Assembly (NCBI GenBank): GCA_023249375.1
Contig: JAHFCT010000027.1
Span: forward strand, 1-44,071
Direction: 5' to 3'
From: Gemmatimonadota bacterium
GTDB lineage: Bacteria > Gemmatimonadota > Gemmatimonadetes > Gemmatimonadales > Gemmatimonadaceae
DNA length: 44,071 bases
The translations under genes were made by a program, and so were the position numbers. How positions within the stretch are numbered: the first letter of the stretch is position 1; the number at the start of each line of letters is the position of its first letter. Below are positions 24,880-34,424 of the stretch, one piece after another. The notes beneath the pieces are model-generated. The model searched no databases. It was given only the letters and a program-made list of their open reading frames with translations, and was not told the origin of the DNA.

Positions 24880-27800
24880 ATGCCGCTGCCGCTTCTCCTC
24901 GAACGCTTTGCCGCGCTGCCCCAGTTTCAGTCGCTGCGCGCACGCACGCCGCGCGCCGGCGAGTCGCTGGGAGTTGCCGGACTCGCCGGCTCGGGTGACG
25001 CGCTCCTGGTGGCGGCGCTCGCTGACGAGTCGCCCAACCGGCTTCACGTGGTCATCGCCGATCAGGTGCCAGAGGCCGAGCGTTGGCTCGCGGACCTCGA
25101 GGCGATTCTTGGTGAGGGATTTGTCGCGCTCTATCCGTCGCGCGAAGGGTTCGGCGAGGTGGAGCCGCACGCCGAGGTCGCGGGCGAACGTGTCGAGACG
25201 CTTGAGCGGCTGACCCGCGGCCACGTGCGCGTGCTGGTGACGACGGTGCGTGCCACGCAGGAACGCACGCGGCTGCCGCAGGCACTGGCCGACGCGCGCC
25301 TCGAACTCGCGCGCGGCGCCACGTGGCGGCTCGAGGAGCTGGCGGATCATCTCGCGCGCATCGGCTTCGAGCGCGCCGAGATGGTGGAGGACGTGGCGCA
25401 GTTCTCCGTGCGCGGCGGCATCGTGGACGTCTACGGCTTTGGCATGGCCGCGCCGGTGCGCCTCGAGTTCTGGGGCGATGAGCTGGTGGAGCTGCGCGAG
25501 TTCGACCTGTCGTCACAACGCACCACGCGCTCGGTTGAACGGGTGGTGGTGCTGCCGGTGGATGTGGTCGTCGCAACGCAAGGCGACGAGCCGCGGCCGC
25601 GGAGTGCGGACGGCGTGCCGGTTCGCGAAGGAGCACTTGGCGACCACGGCAATGACGTTCGCGCGACCGCGCGCACGTCCCTCGCCGCCCTCTGGCCGCC
25701 CGATTCGCTCGTCATCGTTCCCGAGGGCGTGCACGTCGATCCCGAGCTGCACCGCACGTGGGACGAGGCCGCGCATCATCTGGAACTCGCGCGCCGCCGC
25801 GGCGAGGACGTGGCGCCGCGTGACGAGCTGCTGCAGCCGCCCGAGGTCGCCGCCGGCGCGCTTCGCCGCTTCGCGACGCTCGAGATCGTCGCCGGCTTCG
25901 AGGGAGATGCGGGCGTGATGTTCCCGCTCCGTCCCCCGGAACCCATCGAACGCGACATGGCGCGGCTGCGCGCCACGGTCTCTGACGGCACGCCGACGGT
26001 AATTCTCTGCGATAACAGCGGACAAGCCGAGCGACTCGAGGAACTGCTCTCGGCCACCGGGCGCGAGTTGCTGCCGGCGCTGACCATCGGCGTGCTCGGC
26101 GGCGGCTTCGTGATTCCGCCGCGGGCGCATCCCGACGGCCTGCGCGTCCTCACCGATCACGAGATCTTCCGCCGCGACCGCCGCATCCGGCGCGCGCGGC
26201 GCTACGCGGCGGGCACCGCGCTCGAGTTGGTGGGCGCGCTCAAGCCGGGCGACTTCGTGGTGCATCTCGAGCACGGCGTCGGCATCTACCGCGGCATGGA
26301 GACGATCTTCGTCGCCGAGAGCACCATCGAAGTCGTCGTCATCGAGTACGAGGGCGGCGACCGGCTCAACGTGCCACTGTATCGCATCGATCAGGTGGAG
26401 CGCTTCCGCCACTCCGGCGACACCTCGGAGGATGCGCCGCCGCCGCGGCTGCACCGGCTGGGAGGCAAGAAGTGGGCGCAGCAGCGCGACAAGACGCGCG
26501 CCGCCATCCACGAAATGACGCACGAACTGCTCGACCTGTACGCACGGCGACACATCGCCCACCGACCGGCGCATTTTCCCGATGGCGCGTGGCAGAAGCA
26601 GCTCGAAAGCTCATTCCTCTTCGAGGACACCCCCGATCAGCTGCGCGCCACGCAGGACGTCAAGCGCGACATGGAAGGTGAGCGCCCGATGGACCGCCTG
26701 CTCGTGGGCGACGTGGGCTACGGCAAGACGGAGATCGCGGTGCGCGCCGCGTTCAAGGCGGTGCAGAGCGGACGGCAGGTGGCCGTGCTCGTGCCGACCA
26801 CGATTCTCGCCGAGCAGCACGGGCGCACCTTTGGCGAACGGCTGGCCGACTTCCCGATCCGCATCGCGGTGCTCTCGCGCTTCCAGTCGGCCAAGGAGCA
26901 AAAAGCCGAGCTGGCCGAACTCAAGGCGGGCACGGTCGACATCGTCATCGGCACCCACCGCCTGCTTTCGCCGGACGTGGAGTTCAAGCAGCTCGGCCTG
27001 ATGGTGGTCGATGAAGAGCACCGCTTTGGCGTCAAGCACAAGGAGCGGCTCAAGCAGGTGCGCCTCGAGACCGACGTGCTCACGCTCACGGCCACGCCGA
27101 TTCCTCGCACGTTGCACCAGGCGCTGGCCGGGCTGCGCGACCTCACCATCATGCAGACAGCGCCGCGCGACCGATCGCCCGTGCTGACCTTTGTCGAGCC
27201 GTGGGACGACGGCCTGCTCGAGGAAGGCATTGCCCGTGAACTCGACCGCGGTGGCCAGGTGTTCGTCGTGCACAATCGCATCGAGACCATCGAGGCGGTC
27301 GCCGACCACGTCCGCCGCCTGATGCCGCGCGCCCGTGTGGCCGTGGGCCACGGGCAAATGCGTGAACGCGACCTCGAGCACGTGATGGCGCAGTTCGTTC
27401 ACGGCGAGATCGACGTGCTCGTCAGCACGATGATTGTCGAGAGCGGACTCGACGTGCCGAACGCCAACACGATGTTCGTCAGCCGCGCCGATCGTTTTGG
27501 CCTCGCCCAGCTCTACCAGCTGCGCGGCCGCGTGGGACGGTCGCACCGTCGCGCCTACTGTTACCTGCTCGTCCCCGACACCCAGGTGGATCTCGAGGCC
27601 GAGCGTCGCCTCAAGGTGCTGGAGCACCACACGGAACTTGGGGCCGGCTACCACGTCGCGCTGAAAGACATGGAGTTGCGCGGCGCTGGCAACCTGCTGG
27701 GGCCCGAGCAGTCGGGCTTCGTGCACGCGGTCGGCTTCGATCTCTACCTGCGCATGCTGGAGGAGACGGTGCAGCGCGTGCAGCGAGGCGCCGCCGCGCC

Positions 27801-28254
27801 GCCCCCGCCGCCGGCCGATGTCTCCATGGACCTGCCGTGCTTCCTGCCCGATGATTTCATCGCCTCCCCGGACGCCAAGCTCGACCTCTATCGGCGGCTC
27901 GCCAACGCCCACTCCGTGGCGGCCATCGAGTCGTTGCGCGATGAGGTGCGTGACCGGTTCGGCCCGCTGCCGCCGGCGGCCGAGGCGTATGTGGCGTCGG
28001 CCACACTTCGGCTCGTGGGGGGGTGGCTGGGAATCGAGGGCATTCAGGTGCGCGGCGGGGAGGCCCGTGTTAACTTCCGTGCCGATGCGCTGCCGCGCAT
28101 GAAGCCCTTGGCCACCGCCTTCCGGGACGTGCAGTTCCAGGTGGATGTCCGGCGAGTGCAGCCCTTGTCGTTGAAGCTGACGCGCTTGGGTGTTGCAACG
28201 ATGCTCGAGGGGCTCGTGCGCGCGCTGCGAACAATTGGGCCCGAGCCGAAGTAA
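24880..28254 (+). CDS. mfd: Transcription-repair coupling factor Mfd
   Basis: This 1124-residue translocase removes stalled RNA polymerase and recruits UvrA to lesions. The UvrB-like N-terminal module spans about 1-330. The RNA-polymerase interaction domain follows (GDFVVHLEHGVGIYRGM, near 455-470). The RecG-like translocase has Walker A GDVGYGKT near 609-616, DEEH near 711-714 and the motif VI region QLRGRVGRSHRRAYCYL. The C-terminal autoinhibitory domain closes the protein (LPDDFIASPDAKLDLYRRL). Length and order are standard for the family. ATG 24880 lies three bases after the preceding stop; no clear Shine-Dalgarno sequence is seen, so translation may be coupled. Confidence 0.98.
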   Translation: MPLPLLLERFAALPQFQSLRARTPRAGESLGVAGLAGSGDALLVAALADESPNRLHVVIADQVPEAERWLADLEAILGEGFVALYPSREGFGEVEPHAEVAGERVETLERLTRGHVRVLVTTVRATQERTRLPQALADARLELARGATWRLEELADHLARIGFERAEMVEDVAQFSVRGGIVDVYGFGMAAPVRLEFWGDELVELREFDLSSQRTTRSVERVVVLPVDVVVATQGDEPRPRSADGVPVREGALGDHGNDVRATARTSLAALWPPDSLVIVPEGVHVDPELHRTWDEAAHHLELARRRGEDVAPRDELLQPPEVAAGALRRFATLEIVAGFEGDAGVMFPLRPPEPIERDMARLRATVSDGTPTVILCDNSGQAERLEELLSATGRELLPALTIGVLGGGFVIPPRAHPDGLRVLTDHEIFRRDRRIRRARRYAAGTALELVGALKPGDFVVHLEHGVGIYRGMETIFVAESTIEVVVIEYEGGDRLNVPLYRIDQVERFRHSGDTSEDAPPPRLHRLGGKKWAQQRDKTRAAIHEMTHELLDLYARRHIAHRPAHFPDGAWQKQLESSFLFEDTPDQLRATQDVKRDMEGERPMDRLLVGDVGYGKTEIAVRAAFKAVQSGRQVAVLVPTTILAEQHGRTFGERLADFPIRIAVLSRFQSAKEQKAELAELKAGTVDIVIGTHRLLSPDVEFKQLGLMVVDEEHRFGVKHKERLKQVRLETDVLTLTATPIPRTLHQALAGLRDLTIMQTAPRDRSPVLTFVEPWDDGLLEEGIARELDRGGQVFVVHNRIETIEAVADHVRRLMPRARVAVGHGQMRERDLEHVMAQFVHGEIDVLVSTMIVESGLDVPNANTMFVSRADRFGLAQLYQLRGRVGRSHRRAYCYLLVPDTQVDLEAERRLKVLEHHTELGAGYHVALKDMELRGAGNLLGPEQSGFVHAVGFDLYLRMLEETVQRVQRGAAAPPPPPADVSMDLPCFLPDDFIASPDAKLDLYRRLANAHSVAAIESLRDEVRDRFGPLPPAAEAYVASATLRLVGGWLGIEGIQVRGGEARVNFRADALPRMKPLATAFRDVQFQVDVRRVQPLSLKLTRLGVATMLEGLVRALRTIGPEPK

Positions 28255-28329
28255 CACATCACTTACGGGACTGTAGGTCGCCGGCGCTTTCGCCGCGCGG
28301 CCGAGCAATGCCCGCCTTCCCATCTCTCG

Positions 28330-29832
28330 ATGAAGCGCAACGTAATCCTCGCCACCACCCTGGCCGCTACCCTTGGCATCGCCGCGTGCGACGGCTTCAA
28401 GGAAGCGCTGACCGCCCACGTCGATGTGGTGGCCCGCGCCGGTTCGCAGGAGCTCTCCGTCACCCGGCTCGCTGATCTGCTTGGCAATGCCAAGGTGCCG
28501 CTGCGCAAGGACGTGGCCAACGCCGTGGCCGACATCTGGATTTCGTACCAGCTCCTCGGTTACGCCGCGGCGCACGACGACACGCTGCGCGACGCCAAGA
28601 TCGCCGATGCCGCGATGTGGTCGGCCGTGGCCCAGGAAAAGTCCAAGGCCTTCTACGACAAGGTGTCGAAGGAGTGGACCAAGGTGGACACCGCGTCGCT
28701 CCCGGCCAAGTACGCGGCCGGCGACATGTATGCGGCGCGCCACATCCTGCTGATGTCGGCCCGCCAGGGGTCGACGGAGAAGCAGCGTGATTCCGTGCGC
28801 AAGGAACTCGAGAAGATCCGCAAGACGGTGACGGCCGCGAACTTTGCCGACGTCGCCAAGGCCAAGTCGCAGGATGGCTCCAAGTCCAACGGCGGCTCGC
28901 TCGGCATCTTCCCGCCGGGAGCGATGGTCCCCGAGTTCGATGCCGCTGTCAAGGCGCTCAAGCCGGGCGAGGTGTCGGGCATCGTCGAGACGCAGTTCGG
29001 CTACCACATCATCATGCGACAGACGTACGCGGAAGTGGCGGCGGAGTTTGCCAAGGCCTACGGCCAGATCGCGACGCAGAAGGCCGAAAGCATCTACATG
29101 GCCAACATGGAGAAGAGCGCCGGCGTCGAAGTGAAGTCGGGCGCGGCGAAGAGCGTGAAGGCGTTGGCGCAGGATCTCGACGCGCACCGCGAGGACAACG
29201 CGACGCTCGCGACGTGGAAGGGTGGCAGCCTCACCGCCGCGCGCCTCGTCCAGTGGATGGGCGCGATGCCGCCGCAGGCCCGCATTCGCGAGCAGCTGGC
29301 GCAGGCGCCGGATTCGGCCATTCCGCTCTTCCTCAAGCAGGTCGCCCGCAACGAACTCGTGCTGCATGCCGCCGACAGCGCCAAGACGGTGCCCGATTCG
29401 GCCGCCATGGCGAACATTCGCGGCATGTTCTTCACGCAGGTGACCGGCGCGATGTCGGAACTCAAGATCGCGCCCATCTTCCTCAAGGATTCGGCGAAGA
29501 CGACGTCCGAGCGTGAGCGCCTCGCGGCCTCGCGCATCGATGCGTACTTCGAGCGGCTCCTCAGCGAGAAGGCGCAGTTCGTGAACGTCGCCGAGCCGGT
29601 GTCCTCGGCGCTGCGCAAGAAGTACGAATCGCGCATTGTGACCGCCGGCATCGAGCGTGCGCTCGAGCGGGCCACGAAGATCCGTCAGGTGGCCGATTCG
29701 ACGCGCGCCGCCCAGCAGCCGGCGTCCGCCGTGCCGATGCCCGGCGCCATGACGCCGCCGGCCGCGGCGCCCGTTGCCCCAGCCCCCAAGCCGGCGGACG
29801 CAAAGCCGGCTGCACCCGCCAAGAAGCCCTAA
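28330..29832 (+). CDS. Parvulin-type peptidyl-prolyl isomerase lipoprotein
   Basis: This 500-residue protein begins with a lipoprotein signal (residues 1-20, LGIAAC with Cys20). A helical chaperone region covers about 21-130, one parvulin domain about 134-231 (ARHILLMSAR to QFGYHIIMRQ), a second helical region about 232-445, and a Pro/Ala-rich C-terminal tail from about 450. This is the PrsA/SurA arrangement: a foldase that helps exported proteins fold. The tail repeats of Pro, Ala and Lys could contact peptidoglycan. The next gene, a SurA homologue, begins immediately after the stop, so the two foldases are co-expressed. Unlike SurA it has a single parvulin domain. Confidence 0.9.
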   Translation: MKRNVILATTLAATLGIAACDGFKEALTAHVDVVARAGSQELSVTRLADLLGNAKVPLRKDVANAVADIWISYQLLGYAAAHDDTLRDAKIADAAMWSAVAQEKSKAFYDKVSKEWTKVDTASLPAKYAAGDMYAARHILLMSARQGSTEKQRDSVRKELEKIRKTVTAANFADVAKAKSQDGSKSNGGSLGIFPPGAMVPEFDAAVKALKPGEVSGIVETQFGYHIIMRQTYAEVAAEFAKAYGQIATQKAESIYMANMEKSAGVEVKSGAAKSVKALAQDLDAHREDNATLATWKGGSLTAARLVQWMGAMPPQARIREQLAQAPDSAIPLFLKQVARNELVLHAADSAKTVPDSAAMANIRGMFFTQVTGAMSELKIAPIFLKDSAKTTSERERLAASRIDAYFERLLSEKAQFVNVAEPVSSALRKKYESRIVTAGIERALERATKIRQVADSTRAAQQPASAVPMPGAMTPPAAAPVAPAPKPADAKPAAPAKKP

Positions 29833-31164
29833 GTGAACTTTCGCATGCTCTTCCGCGCGGTGTGGCTCTGCGCCGCCGCTGCCGTGCCGGTCCTCGGCCA
29901 GCAGCCGGCGGCCGCCGCGCCGCGTGATCTCCCCGTCGATCGCATCATCGCGCTCGTCGGCACCAAGCCGATCATGTGGAGCGAGGTGCAGGAGACGATC
30001 AACTACCAGAAGCAGCAGGGCGCGCAGATTCCGGACGATTCGGCCGCGTTCGTCACCTTCGCGCGCGGCGTGATCAGCGACCTCGTGGACCAGGAAGTCC
30101 TGATCGCGACGGCCAAGAAATACAAGATCGAGATCAACGACGCCGAAGTGCTGTCGCAGGTCGAAGCCGAGATGAAGCGCATCCGCGACCAGTTCAAGAC
30201 GGAGCAGGAGTACCGCGACGCCCTCAAGGGCGAGGGCTTCGGCAACGCCGAGGAACTGCGCAAGGTCCGCGTGGACCGTGCGAAGCGCGATCTCTACCAG
30301 CAGCGCGCCATCGACTCGCTGAAGGCCAAGGGACGCATGCCGTCCGTGGCCATCTCCGAGTCGGAGATCACCGAAGCGTTTGCCAAAGCCAAAGACAGGC
30401 TCCCCAAGCGCCCGGCGACGGTCACGTTCCGGCAGATCATCATAAGCCCCAAGCCCAGCGCCAAGAGCCGCGCCGCGACGCTCGCCAAGATGGATTCGCT
30501 GCGCGCCGAGATTGCCAAGGGCGCCGACTTCGACGTCGTGGCCAAGCGCGAGTCGCAGGACCCGAGCTCCAAGGACCTCGGCGGCGATCTCGGCTGGGCA
30601 CGGCGCGGCATGATGGTGCCCGCGTTCGATCAGATGATGTTCTCGCTTCCGCCGAATGTCGTGAGCCCCACGGTCGAAACGGTCTTCGGCGCGCACATCA
30701 TCAAGGTGGACCGCGTTCGTCCGGCCGAAGTGAAGGCGAAGCACATCCTGCTGCGCTGGAGCATGGACTCCACCGATGTCGCCCGCGCCAGGCTTGAGGC
30801 CGACACGACCATCGCCGCGTGGAAGAAAGGCGCATCGTTCGACTCGCTCGTGACCAAGCATCACGACGAAGCCGAGCTGAAGCTGATGGCCGATCCCGTG
30901 CCGCAGGATTCGCTGCCGCCCGAGTACCGCGAAGCGATCAAGGGGCTCAAGGCCGGCGATTTCGCCGGGCCGTTTGCCATCCCCAATCCGCAGAACGGGC
31001 TCAGCAAGGTGGTAGTGCTGCAGCTCACGTCTGCCGAGGAAGGCGGCGAGATGAAGATGTCCGATGTGCGCGAGCGGATCCGTTCGCAGCTCGCGCAGGA
31101 GAAGACCGTGCGCCGTGTGCTCGACCAACTGCGCAAGGAACTCTACGTTTCCATCCGGATGTGA
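29833..31164 (+). CDS. surA: SurA-type periplasmic chaperone with two parvulin domains
   Basis: This is a 443-residue periplasmic protein with a signal peptide at about 1-23 (cleavage near LGQQ), a SurA N-terminal helical domain (about 34-190) and two parvulin domains: about 197-293 (TVTFRQIII to GAHIIKVD) and about 301-398 (KAKHILLRW to KVVVLQL). It should escort outer-membrane proteins to the BAM complex. GTG 29833 directly abuts the previous stop (TAA then GTG); ATG 29845 four codons later is an alternative start. Neither has a clear Shine-Dalgarno sequence, which fits translational coupling. The stop overlaps the pdxA start, echoing the surA-pdxA linkage known in other bacteria. Confidence 0.92.
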   Translation: MNFRMLFRAVWLCAAAAVPVLGQQPAAAAPRDLPVDRIIALVGTKPIMWSEVQETINYQKQQGAQIPDDSAAFVTFARGVISDLVDQEVLIATAKKYKIEINDAEVLSQVEAEMKRIRDQFKTEQEYRDALKGEGFGNAEELRKVRVDRAKRDLYQQRAIDSLKAKGRMPSVAISESEITEAFAKAKDRLPKRPATVTFRQIIISPKPSAKSRAATLAKMDSLRAEIAKGADFDVVAKRESQDPSSKDLGGDLGWARRGMMVPAFDQMMFSLPPNVVSPTVETVFGAHIIKVDRVRPAEVKAKHILLRWSMDSTDVARARLEADTTIAAWKKGASFDSLVTKHHDEAELKLMADPVPQDSLPPEYREAIKGLKAGDFAGPFAIPNPQNGLSKVVVLQLTSAEEGGEMKMSDVRERIRSQLAQEKTVRRVLDQLRKELYVSIRM

Positions 31165-32042
31165 CGCCGCCGACGCTCGCGATCACGCTCGGCGACCCGC
31201 GCGGTATCGGCGCGGAGGTCGTACGCAAAGCGCTCGCCGACCCCCGGGTGGCGGGCGCTTGCCGTTGGGTGGTGGTCGGTCCGTCGGGTCTCGAGTGCCC
31301 GGCGGACGACGTGATCGGCAAGTGGCACGCGCGGCAGAGCGCGGCAAATGCCGGGCGACTCGCTGGCAAGGCGATCGCGCGCGCGGTGGCGATGTGCCAG
31401 CGCGGCGAGGCCGCGGCGATGGTCACGGCGCCCATCGACAAGCACGCGCTGCTCGCCGGCGGCTACGATTATCCCGGCCACACCGAGATGCTTGCCGCGC
31501 TCACCGGATGCGACGTCGCGATGATGCTGGCGAGCGACCGCCTGCGCGTGGTGCTCGCCACGACGCACGTGCCGCTTCGCGACGTGCCGGCGCTGCTCAC
31601 CGCCGATGTCATTGCAAGGATCGCGCGCGTCACGCGCGACGGGCTGCGCTCGGCGTTCGGCATCGCCGAGCCGCGCATCGCGCTCTGCGCGCTCAACCCG
31701 CACGCCGGCGACGGTGGCCGGTTCGGCAGCGACGATGACACGCGGCTCGCGCCCGCCGCGCGCGCCAACGGACTGCTCGGCCCATTCCCCGCCGACACCG
31801 TGTTCGTGCGCGCCATCCGCGGCGAGTTCGACGCGGTGATTGCGCCATATCACGACGTCGGCATGACCGCCATCAAGGTGGCGTCGTTCGGATCGGCGGT
31901 GAATGTCACGCTTGGGCTTCCGTTCCCGCGCACCTCGCCCGACCACGGGACTGCGCTCGACATTGCGGGGCAAGACAAGGCCGACGCGTCATCGATGATC
32001 GAGGCGATCCTGCTCGCCGCGCGGCTCGCCGCGCGCTCCTAG
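31161..32042 (+). CDS. pdxA: 4-hydroxythreonine-4-phosphate dehydrogenase (short form)
   Basis: This 293-residue enzyme oxidises 4-phosphohydroxythreonine in the DXP-dependent route to pyridoxal phosphate. Motifs seen are GDPRGIGAEVV near the start, TAPIDKHAL, GHTEMLA (first metal His), LNPHAGDGGRFG, PYHDVG (second His) and SPDHGTALDIAG (third His). The metal and substrate residues are complete. It is about 30-40 residues shorter than typical PdxA, with the loss in the N-terminal third between GPSG and WHARQ. GTG 31161 overlaps the surA stop (GTGA). It converges with the CorC-type gene with only 18 bp between. Confidence 0.92.
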   Translation: MTPPTLAITLGDPRGIGAEVVRKALADPRVAGACRWVVVGPSGLECPADDVIGKWHARQSAANAGRLAGKAIARAVAMCQRGEAAAMVTAPIDKHALLAGGYDYPGHTEMLAALTGCDVAMMLASDRLRVVLATTHVPLRDVPALLTADVIARIARVTRDGLRSAFGIAEPRIALCALNPHAGDGGRFGSDDDTRLAPAARANGLLGPFPADTVFVRAIRGEFDAVIAPYHDVGMTAIKVASFGSAVNVTLGLPFPRTSPDHGTALDIAGQDKADASSMIEAILLAARLAARS

Positions 32043-32060
32043 TATTCGCCGCGGTGCCGC

Positions 32061-33350
32061 TCAGTCGCGCTTCATCTCGAGAATCGCAATTCGGCGGCCG
32101 TCCATTTCGCGCACCGTCCACGCCGCACCGCCGCCACTCACGTGGTCGCCCACCTGCGGCAGGCGTCCCAGCAGGCCGAAGACAAACCCGCCCACCGTCG
32201 TGTAGTCGTCCTCCGGCACCTGCAGTCCGTGCTGCTCGTTGACGTCAGCAATCTCCGCCTGACCCGGCACCAGCGCGTCGCCTGATTTCGAATGCTGCGC
32301 GGCGGCGATTCCCTCGTCGTGTTCATCAAGAATTTCGCCGACGAGTTCCTCGAGCAGATCCTCCATCGTCACCAGCCCGGCCGTGCCGCCGTACTCGTCG
32401 AGCACGATCGCCAGGTGCTCCTTGAGCCGCTTGAAGTCGGCGAGCACCTCTTCCACCTCGCGCGAGCCCGGCACGGCGTGCACGTCGCGCATCACGCTCG
32501 CCATCGAGAACGTCGCCGGCCGATAGCGCAGCACCCGCAGCAGATCCTTGGCGTGCACCATCCCGACGATGTTGTCCAAAGAATCTTCGAAGACGGGATA
32601 GCGCGAGAACCCAGCTTCCACCACAATCGCCAGCGCCTCGTCGAGCGTCGACTCGGCGTCAATCGCGACGATGGCCGTGCGCGGCGTCATGACTTCGCGC
32701 GCATTCTTCTCCGAGAACTCAAAGACGGCACCAATGAGATCGGCGTCCTGCTGCTCGATTTCACCCTCGCGCTGGCTCTGTTCGACGATGACCTTCAGCT
32801 CCTCGGGCGAGTGCACGCCGTCATGCGCCGAATCCAGCCGCACGCCGAACAGGTGCAGCACGCCAGCCGCGGACGCGCTGAGCAGCATCGTGAACGGCCG
32901 CACCACCCAGGCAAACCCAAGCAACGGCGGGGCAAGCCACTTGGCCCACGCCTCGGGGTGCTGGAGGGCGGCGTTCTTGGGCGCCAGCTCGCCAAAAACC
33001 ACGTGGAGGTAGGTCACGATGAGCAGCGCAAACGCGGCGCCGAGGCTCACACGAACCCCCGCCTCGATAGCGAACGGCAACTGCGCAAACCACCGCTCGA
33101 AGAAATGCCCGACCGATTCCTCTGCCACCCAGCCGAGTCCCAGCGACGCCGCCGTGATTCCCAACTGGCTCGCCGAGAGCACACGCGCCAGATTGTCGGT
33201 AGCGTGCAGGGCGAACCGCGCAATCGGGTCGCCGGCACGGACCATCGCCTGCAGGCGTGTGCGTCGCGCGCGCACCAGCGCGAACTCCGCCGCGACGAAG
33301 TACCCGTTCAGGAGAAGCAGCAGGACAATGATTCCGATGCGAGAGAGCAC
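32061..33350 (-). CDS. CNNM/CorC-type transporter protein (hemolysin C family)
   Basis: This is a 429-residue inner-membrane protein. Residues 1-175 form the CNNM membrane domain (three or four helices, starting RIGIIVLLLLLNGYFVAAEFALVRARRTRL), about 195-320 a pair of CBS domains (REVMTPRTAIVAI and a second repeat), and about 345-425 the CorC/HlyC domain (DDYTTVGGFVFGLLGRLPQVGD). Members transport or regulate transport of Mg2+ or Co2+, with nucleotide sensing by the CBS pair. It starts at GTG 33350; the signal-anchor helix follows directly. It is divergent from the CDF zinc exporter, with 51 bp between, so their promoters lie in that gap. Confidence 0.92.
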   Translation of the reverse strand: MLSRIGIIVLLLLLNGYFVAAEFALVRARRTRLQAMVRAGDPIARFALHATDNLARVLSASQLGITAASLGLGWVAEESVGHFFERWFAQLPFAIEAGVRVSLGAAFALLIVTYLHVVFGELAPKNAALQHPEAWAKWLAPPLLGFAWVVRPFTMLLSASAAGVLHLFGVRLDSAHDGVHSPEELKVIVEQSQREGEIEQQDADLIGAVFEFSEKNAREVMTPRTAIVAIDAESTLDEALAIVVEAGFSRYPVFEDSLDNIVGMVHAKDLLRVLRYRPATFSMASVMRDVHAVPGSREVEEVLADFKRLKEHLAIVLDEYGGTAGLVTMEDLLEELVGEILDEHDEGIAAAQHSKSGDALVPGQAEIADVNEQHGLQVPEDDYTTVGGFVFGLLGRLPQVGDHVSGGGAAWTVREMDGRRIAILEMKRD

Positions 33351-33401
33351 GAATCAAACGTACCGACGGCGTCTCTCGCGACGCCAGCGCCGGGCGCGCG
33401 C

Positions 33402-34364
33402 GTGAGCGCCGTCGTCGCCAAGACCGACTGCGCCCCGCTGGCCAATGGCCGTGCCGGTGGCGCTCCGCTCACGCACGGTGACGAGGGCCACAGCCATCAT
33501 CATCACGATCAGGCGACGGCCGGCCTCAAGGCCGCGCTTTGGCTTACGCTCCTCTTCTTCTTCGCCGAAGTCATCGGCGGCTTTCTCGCCAACTCGCTCG
33601 CGCTGCTCGCCGACGCGGGCCACATGCTCACCGACGTCGGCGCGCTGGGTCTGACGCTCTTCGTCGCCTGGTTCAGCCGGCAGCCGGGCAACGCGAGCAA
33701 GACGTACGGATATCTGCGCTGGGAAATTCTCGCCGCGTTTCTGAATGGCTCGGTGCTGTTGCTCGTGAGCGCCGGCATCGTGTGGGAGGCCATCGGACGG
33801 CTGCGCCATCCCCAGCCGATCGAGAGCGGCGTGATGCTGATTGTCGCCACCGGCGGGCTCGTGGTGAACATTGCCGCCGCGCGGCTGCTGCACGCCGGCG
33901 CGACGCACTCGCTCAACATGCGCGGCGCCTACCTGCACGTGGTCAGCGATCTTCTGGGCTCGGTGGCCGCCATCATCGCGGGCCTCGCCGTGCGCTACCA
34001 GGGATGGACGATTGCCGACCCCGTGGCCTCCATCGTGATGACGGCGCTCATCGTGCGCGGCGCGTGGCAGTTGGTGCGCGAGAGCGTGGATGTGCTGCTC
34101 GAAGCCGTGCCGCCGCATATCCAGCTCGACGCCGTGCGCGCCGCCATCGCCGCGGTGCCCGGCGTCGGATCGGTGCACGACCTGCACATCTGGACGGTGA
34201 CGAGCGGCATGATCGCCATGAGCGTGCACGTCGTCGTGCCGGAACCCGCCGCGCACCAAAGCGCACTCGAACAAATCCACGCCAACATGGCCGCCTTCGG
34301 CATCGGCCACGTCACGGTACAAGTGGAAGGGCAGGCCCTCGCCGAGTGCGTTCCCGCTCGCTAA
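33402..34364 (+). CDS. Cation-diffusion-facilitator zinc exporter (ZitB/CzcD type)
   Basis: This 320-residue inner-membrane antiporter exports Zn2+, Cd2+ or Co2+ in exchange for protons. After a His-rich N-terminal segment (HGDEGHSHHHHDQ) come six membrane helices. The two metal-site pairs are DAGHMLTD in helix 2 and HVVSDLLG in helix 5, each with the His-x3-Asp spacing expected for zinc specificity. The cytosolic C-terminal domain starts near VLLEAVPPHIQ and ends with the HVTVQVE strand. GTG 33402 is the only reasonable start after the divergent CorC gene; no Shine-Dalgarno sequence is evident. It ends in the first unit of a 13-bp repeat tract. Confidence 0.9.
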   Translation: MSAVVAKTDCAPLANGRAGGAPLTHGDEGHSHHHHDQATAGLKAALWLTLLFFFAEVIGGFLANSLALLADAGHMLTDVGALGLTLFVAWFSRQPGNASKTYGYLRWEILAAFLNGSVLLLVSAGIVWEAIGRLRHPQPIESGVMLIVATGGLVVNIAAARLLHAGATHSLNMRGAYLHVVSDLLGSVAAIIAGLAVRYQGWTIADPVASIVMTALIVRGAWQLVRESVDVLLEAVPPHIQLDAVRAAIAAVPGVGSVHDLHIWTVTSGMIAMSVHVVVPEPAAHQSALEQIHANMAAFGIGHVTVQVEGQALAECVPAR

Positions 34365-34415
34365 TCGCTATCCGAAATCGCAATCCTGAATCATTATCCG
34401 TGATCCCTGTCCGGA
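34364..34415 (+). repeat. Degenerate 13-bp tandem repeat, locus 2
   Basis: Four units in register lie between the CDF exporter and the PilT-like gene: ATCGCTATCCGAA, ATCGCAATCCTGA, ATCATTATCCGTG and ATCCCTGTCCGGA. They match locus 1 (11176-11227) in unit length, orientation and the TC pairs at positions 2-3 and 8-9. The remaining nine bases before ATG 34425 begin a fifth partial unit (ATCTCCGTT). The tract replaces any normal leader, and no strong Shine-Dalgarno sequence is seen. Confidence 0.75.
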
Positions 34416-34424
34416 ATCTCCGTT

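Noticed and set aside
26611-31128. A 1505-codon open frame on the minus strand
   Set aside because: It lies antisense to mfd, the parvulin lipoprotein and surA, all of which have clear family motifs. Its translation is Arg/Leu/His-rich and low in motif content, as expected for the opposite strand of GC-rich genes.
32292-33401. N-terminal extension of the CDF exporter
   Set aside because: The frame is open for 370 codons upstream but is antisense to the CorC/CNNM gene. The exporter proper begins at GTG 33402.
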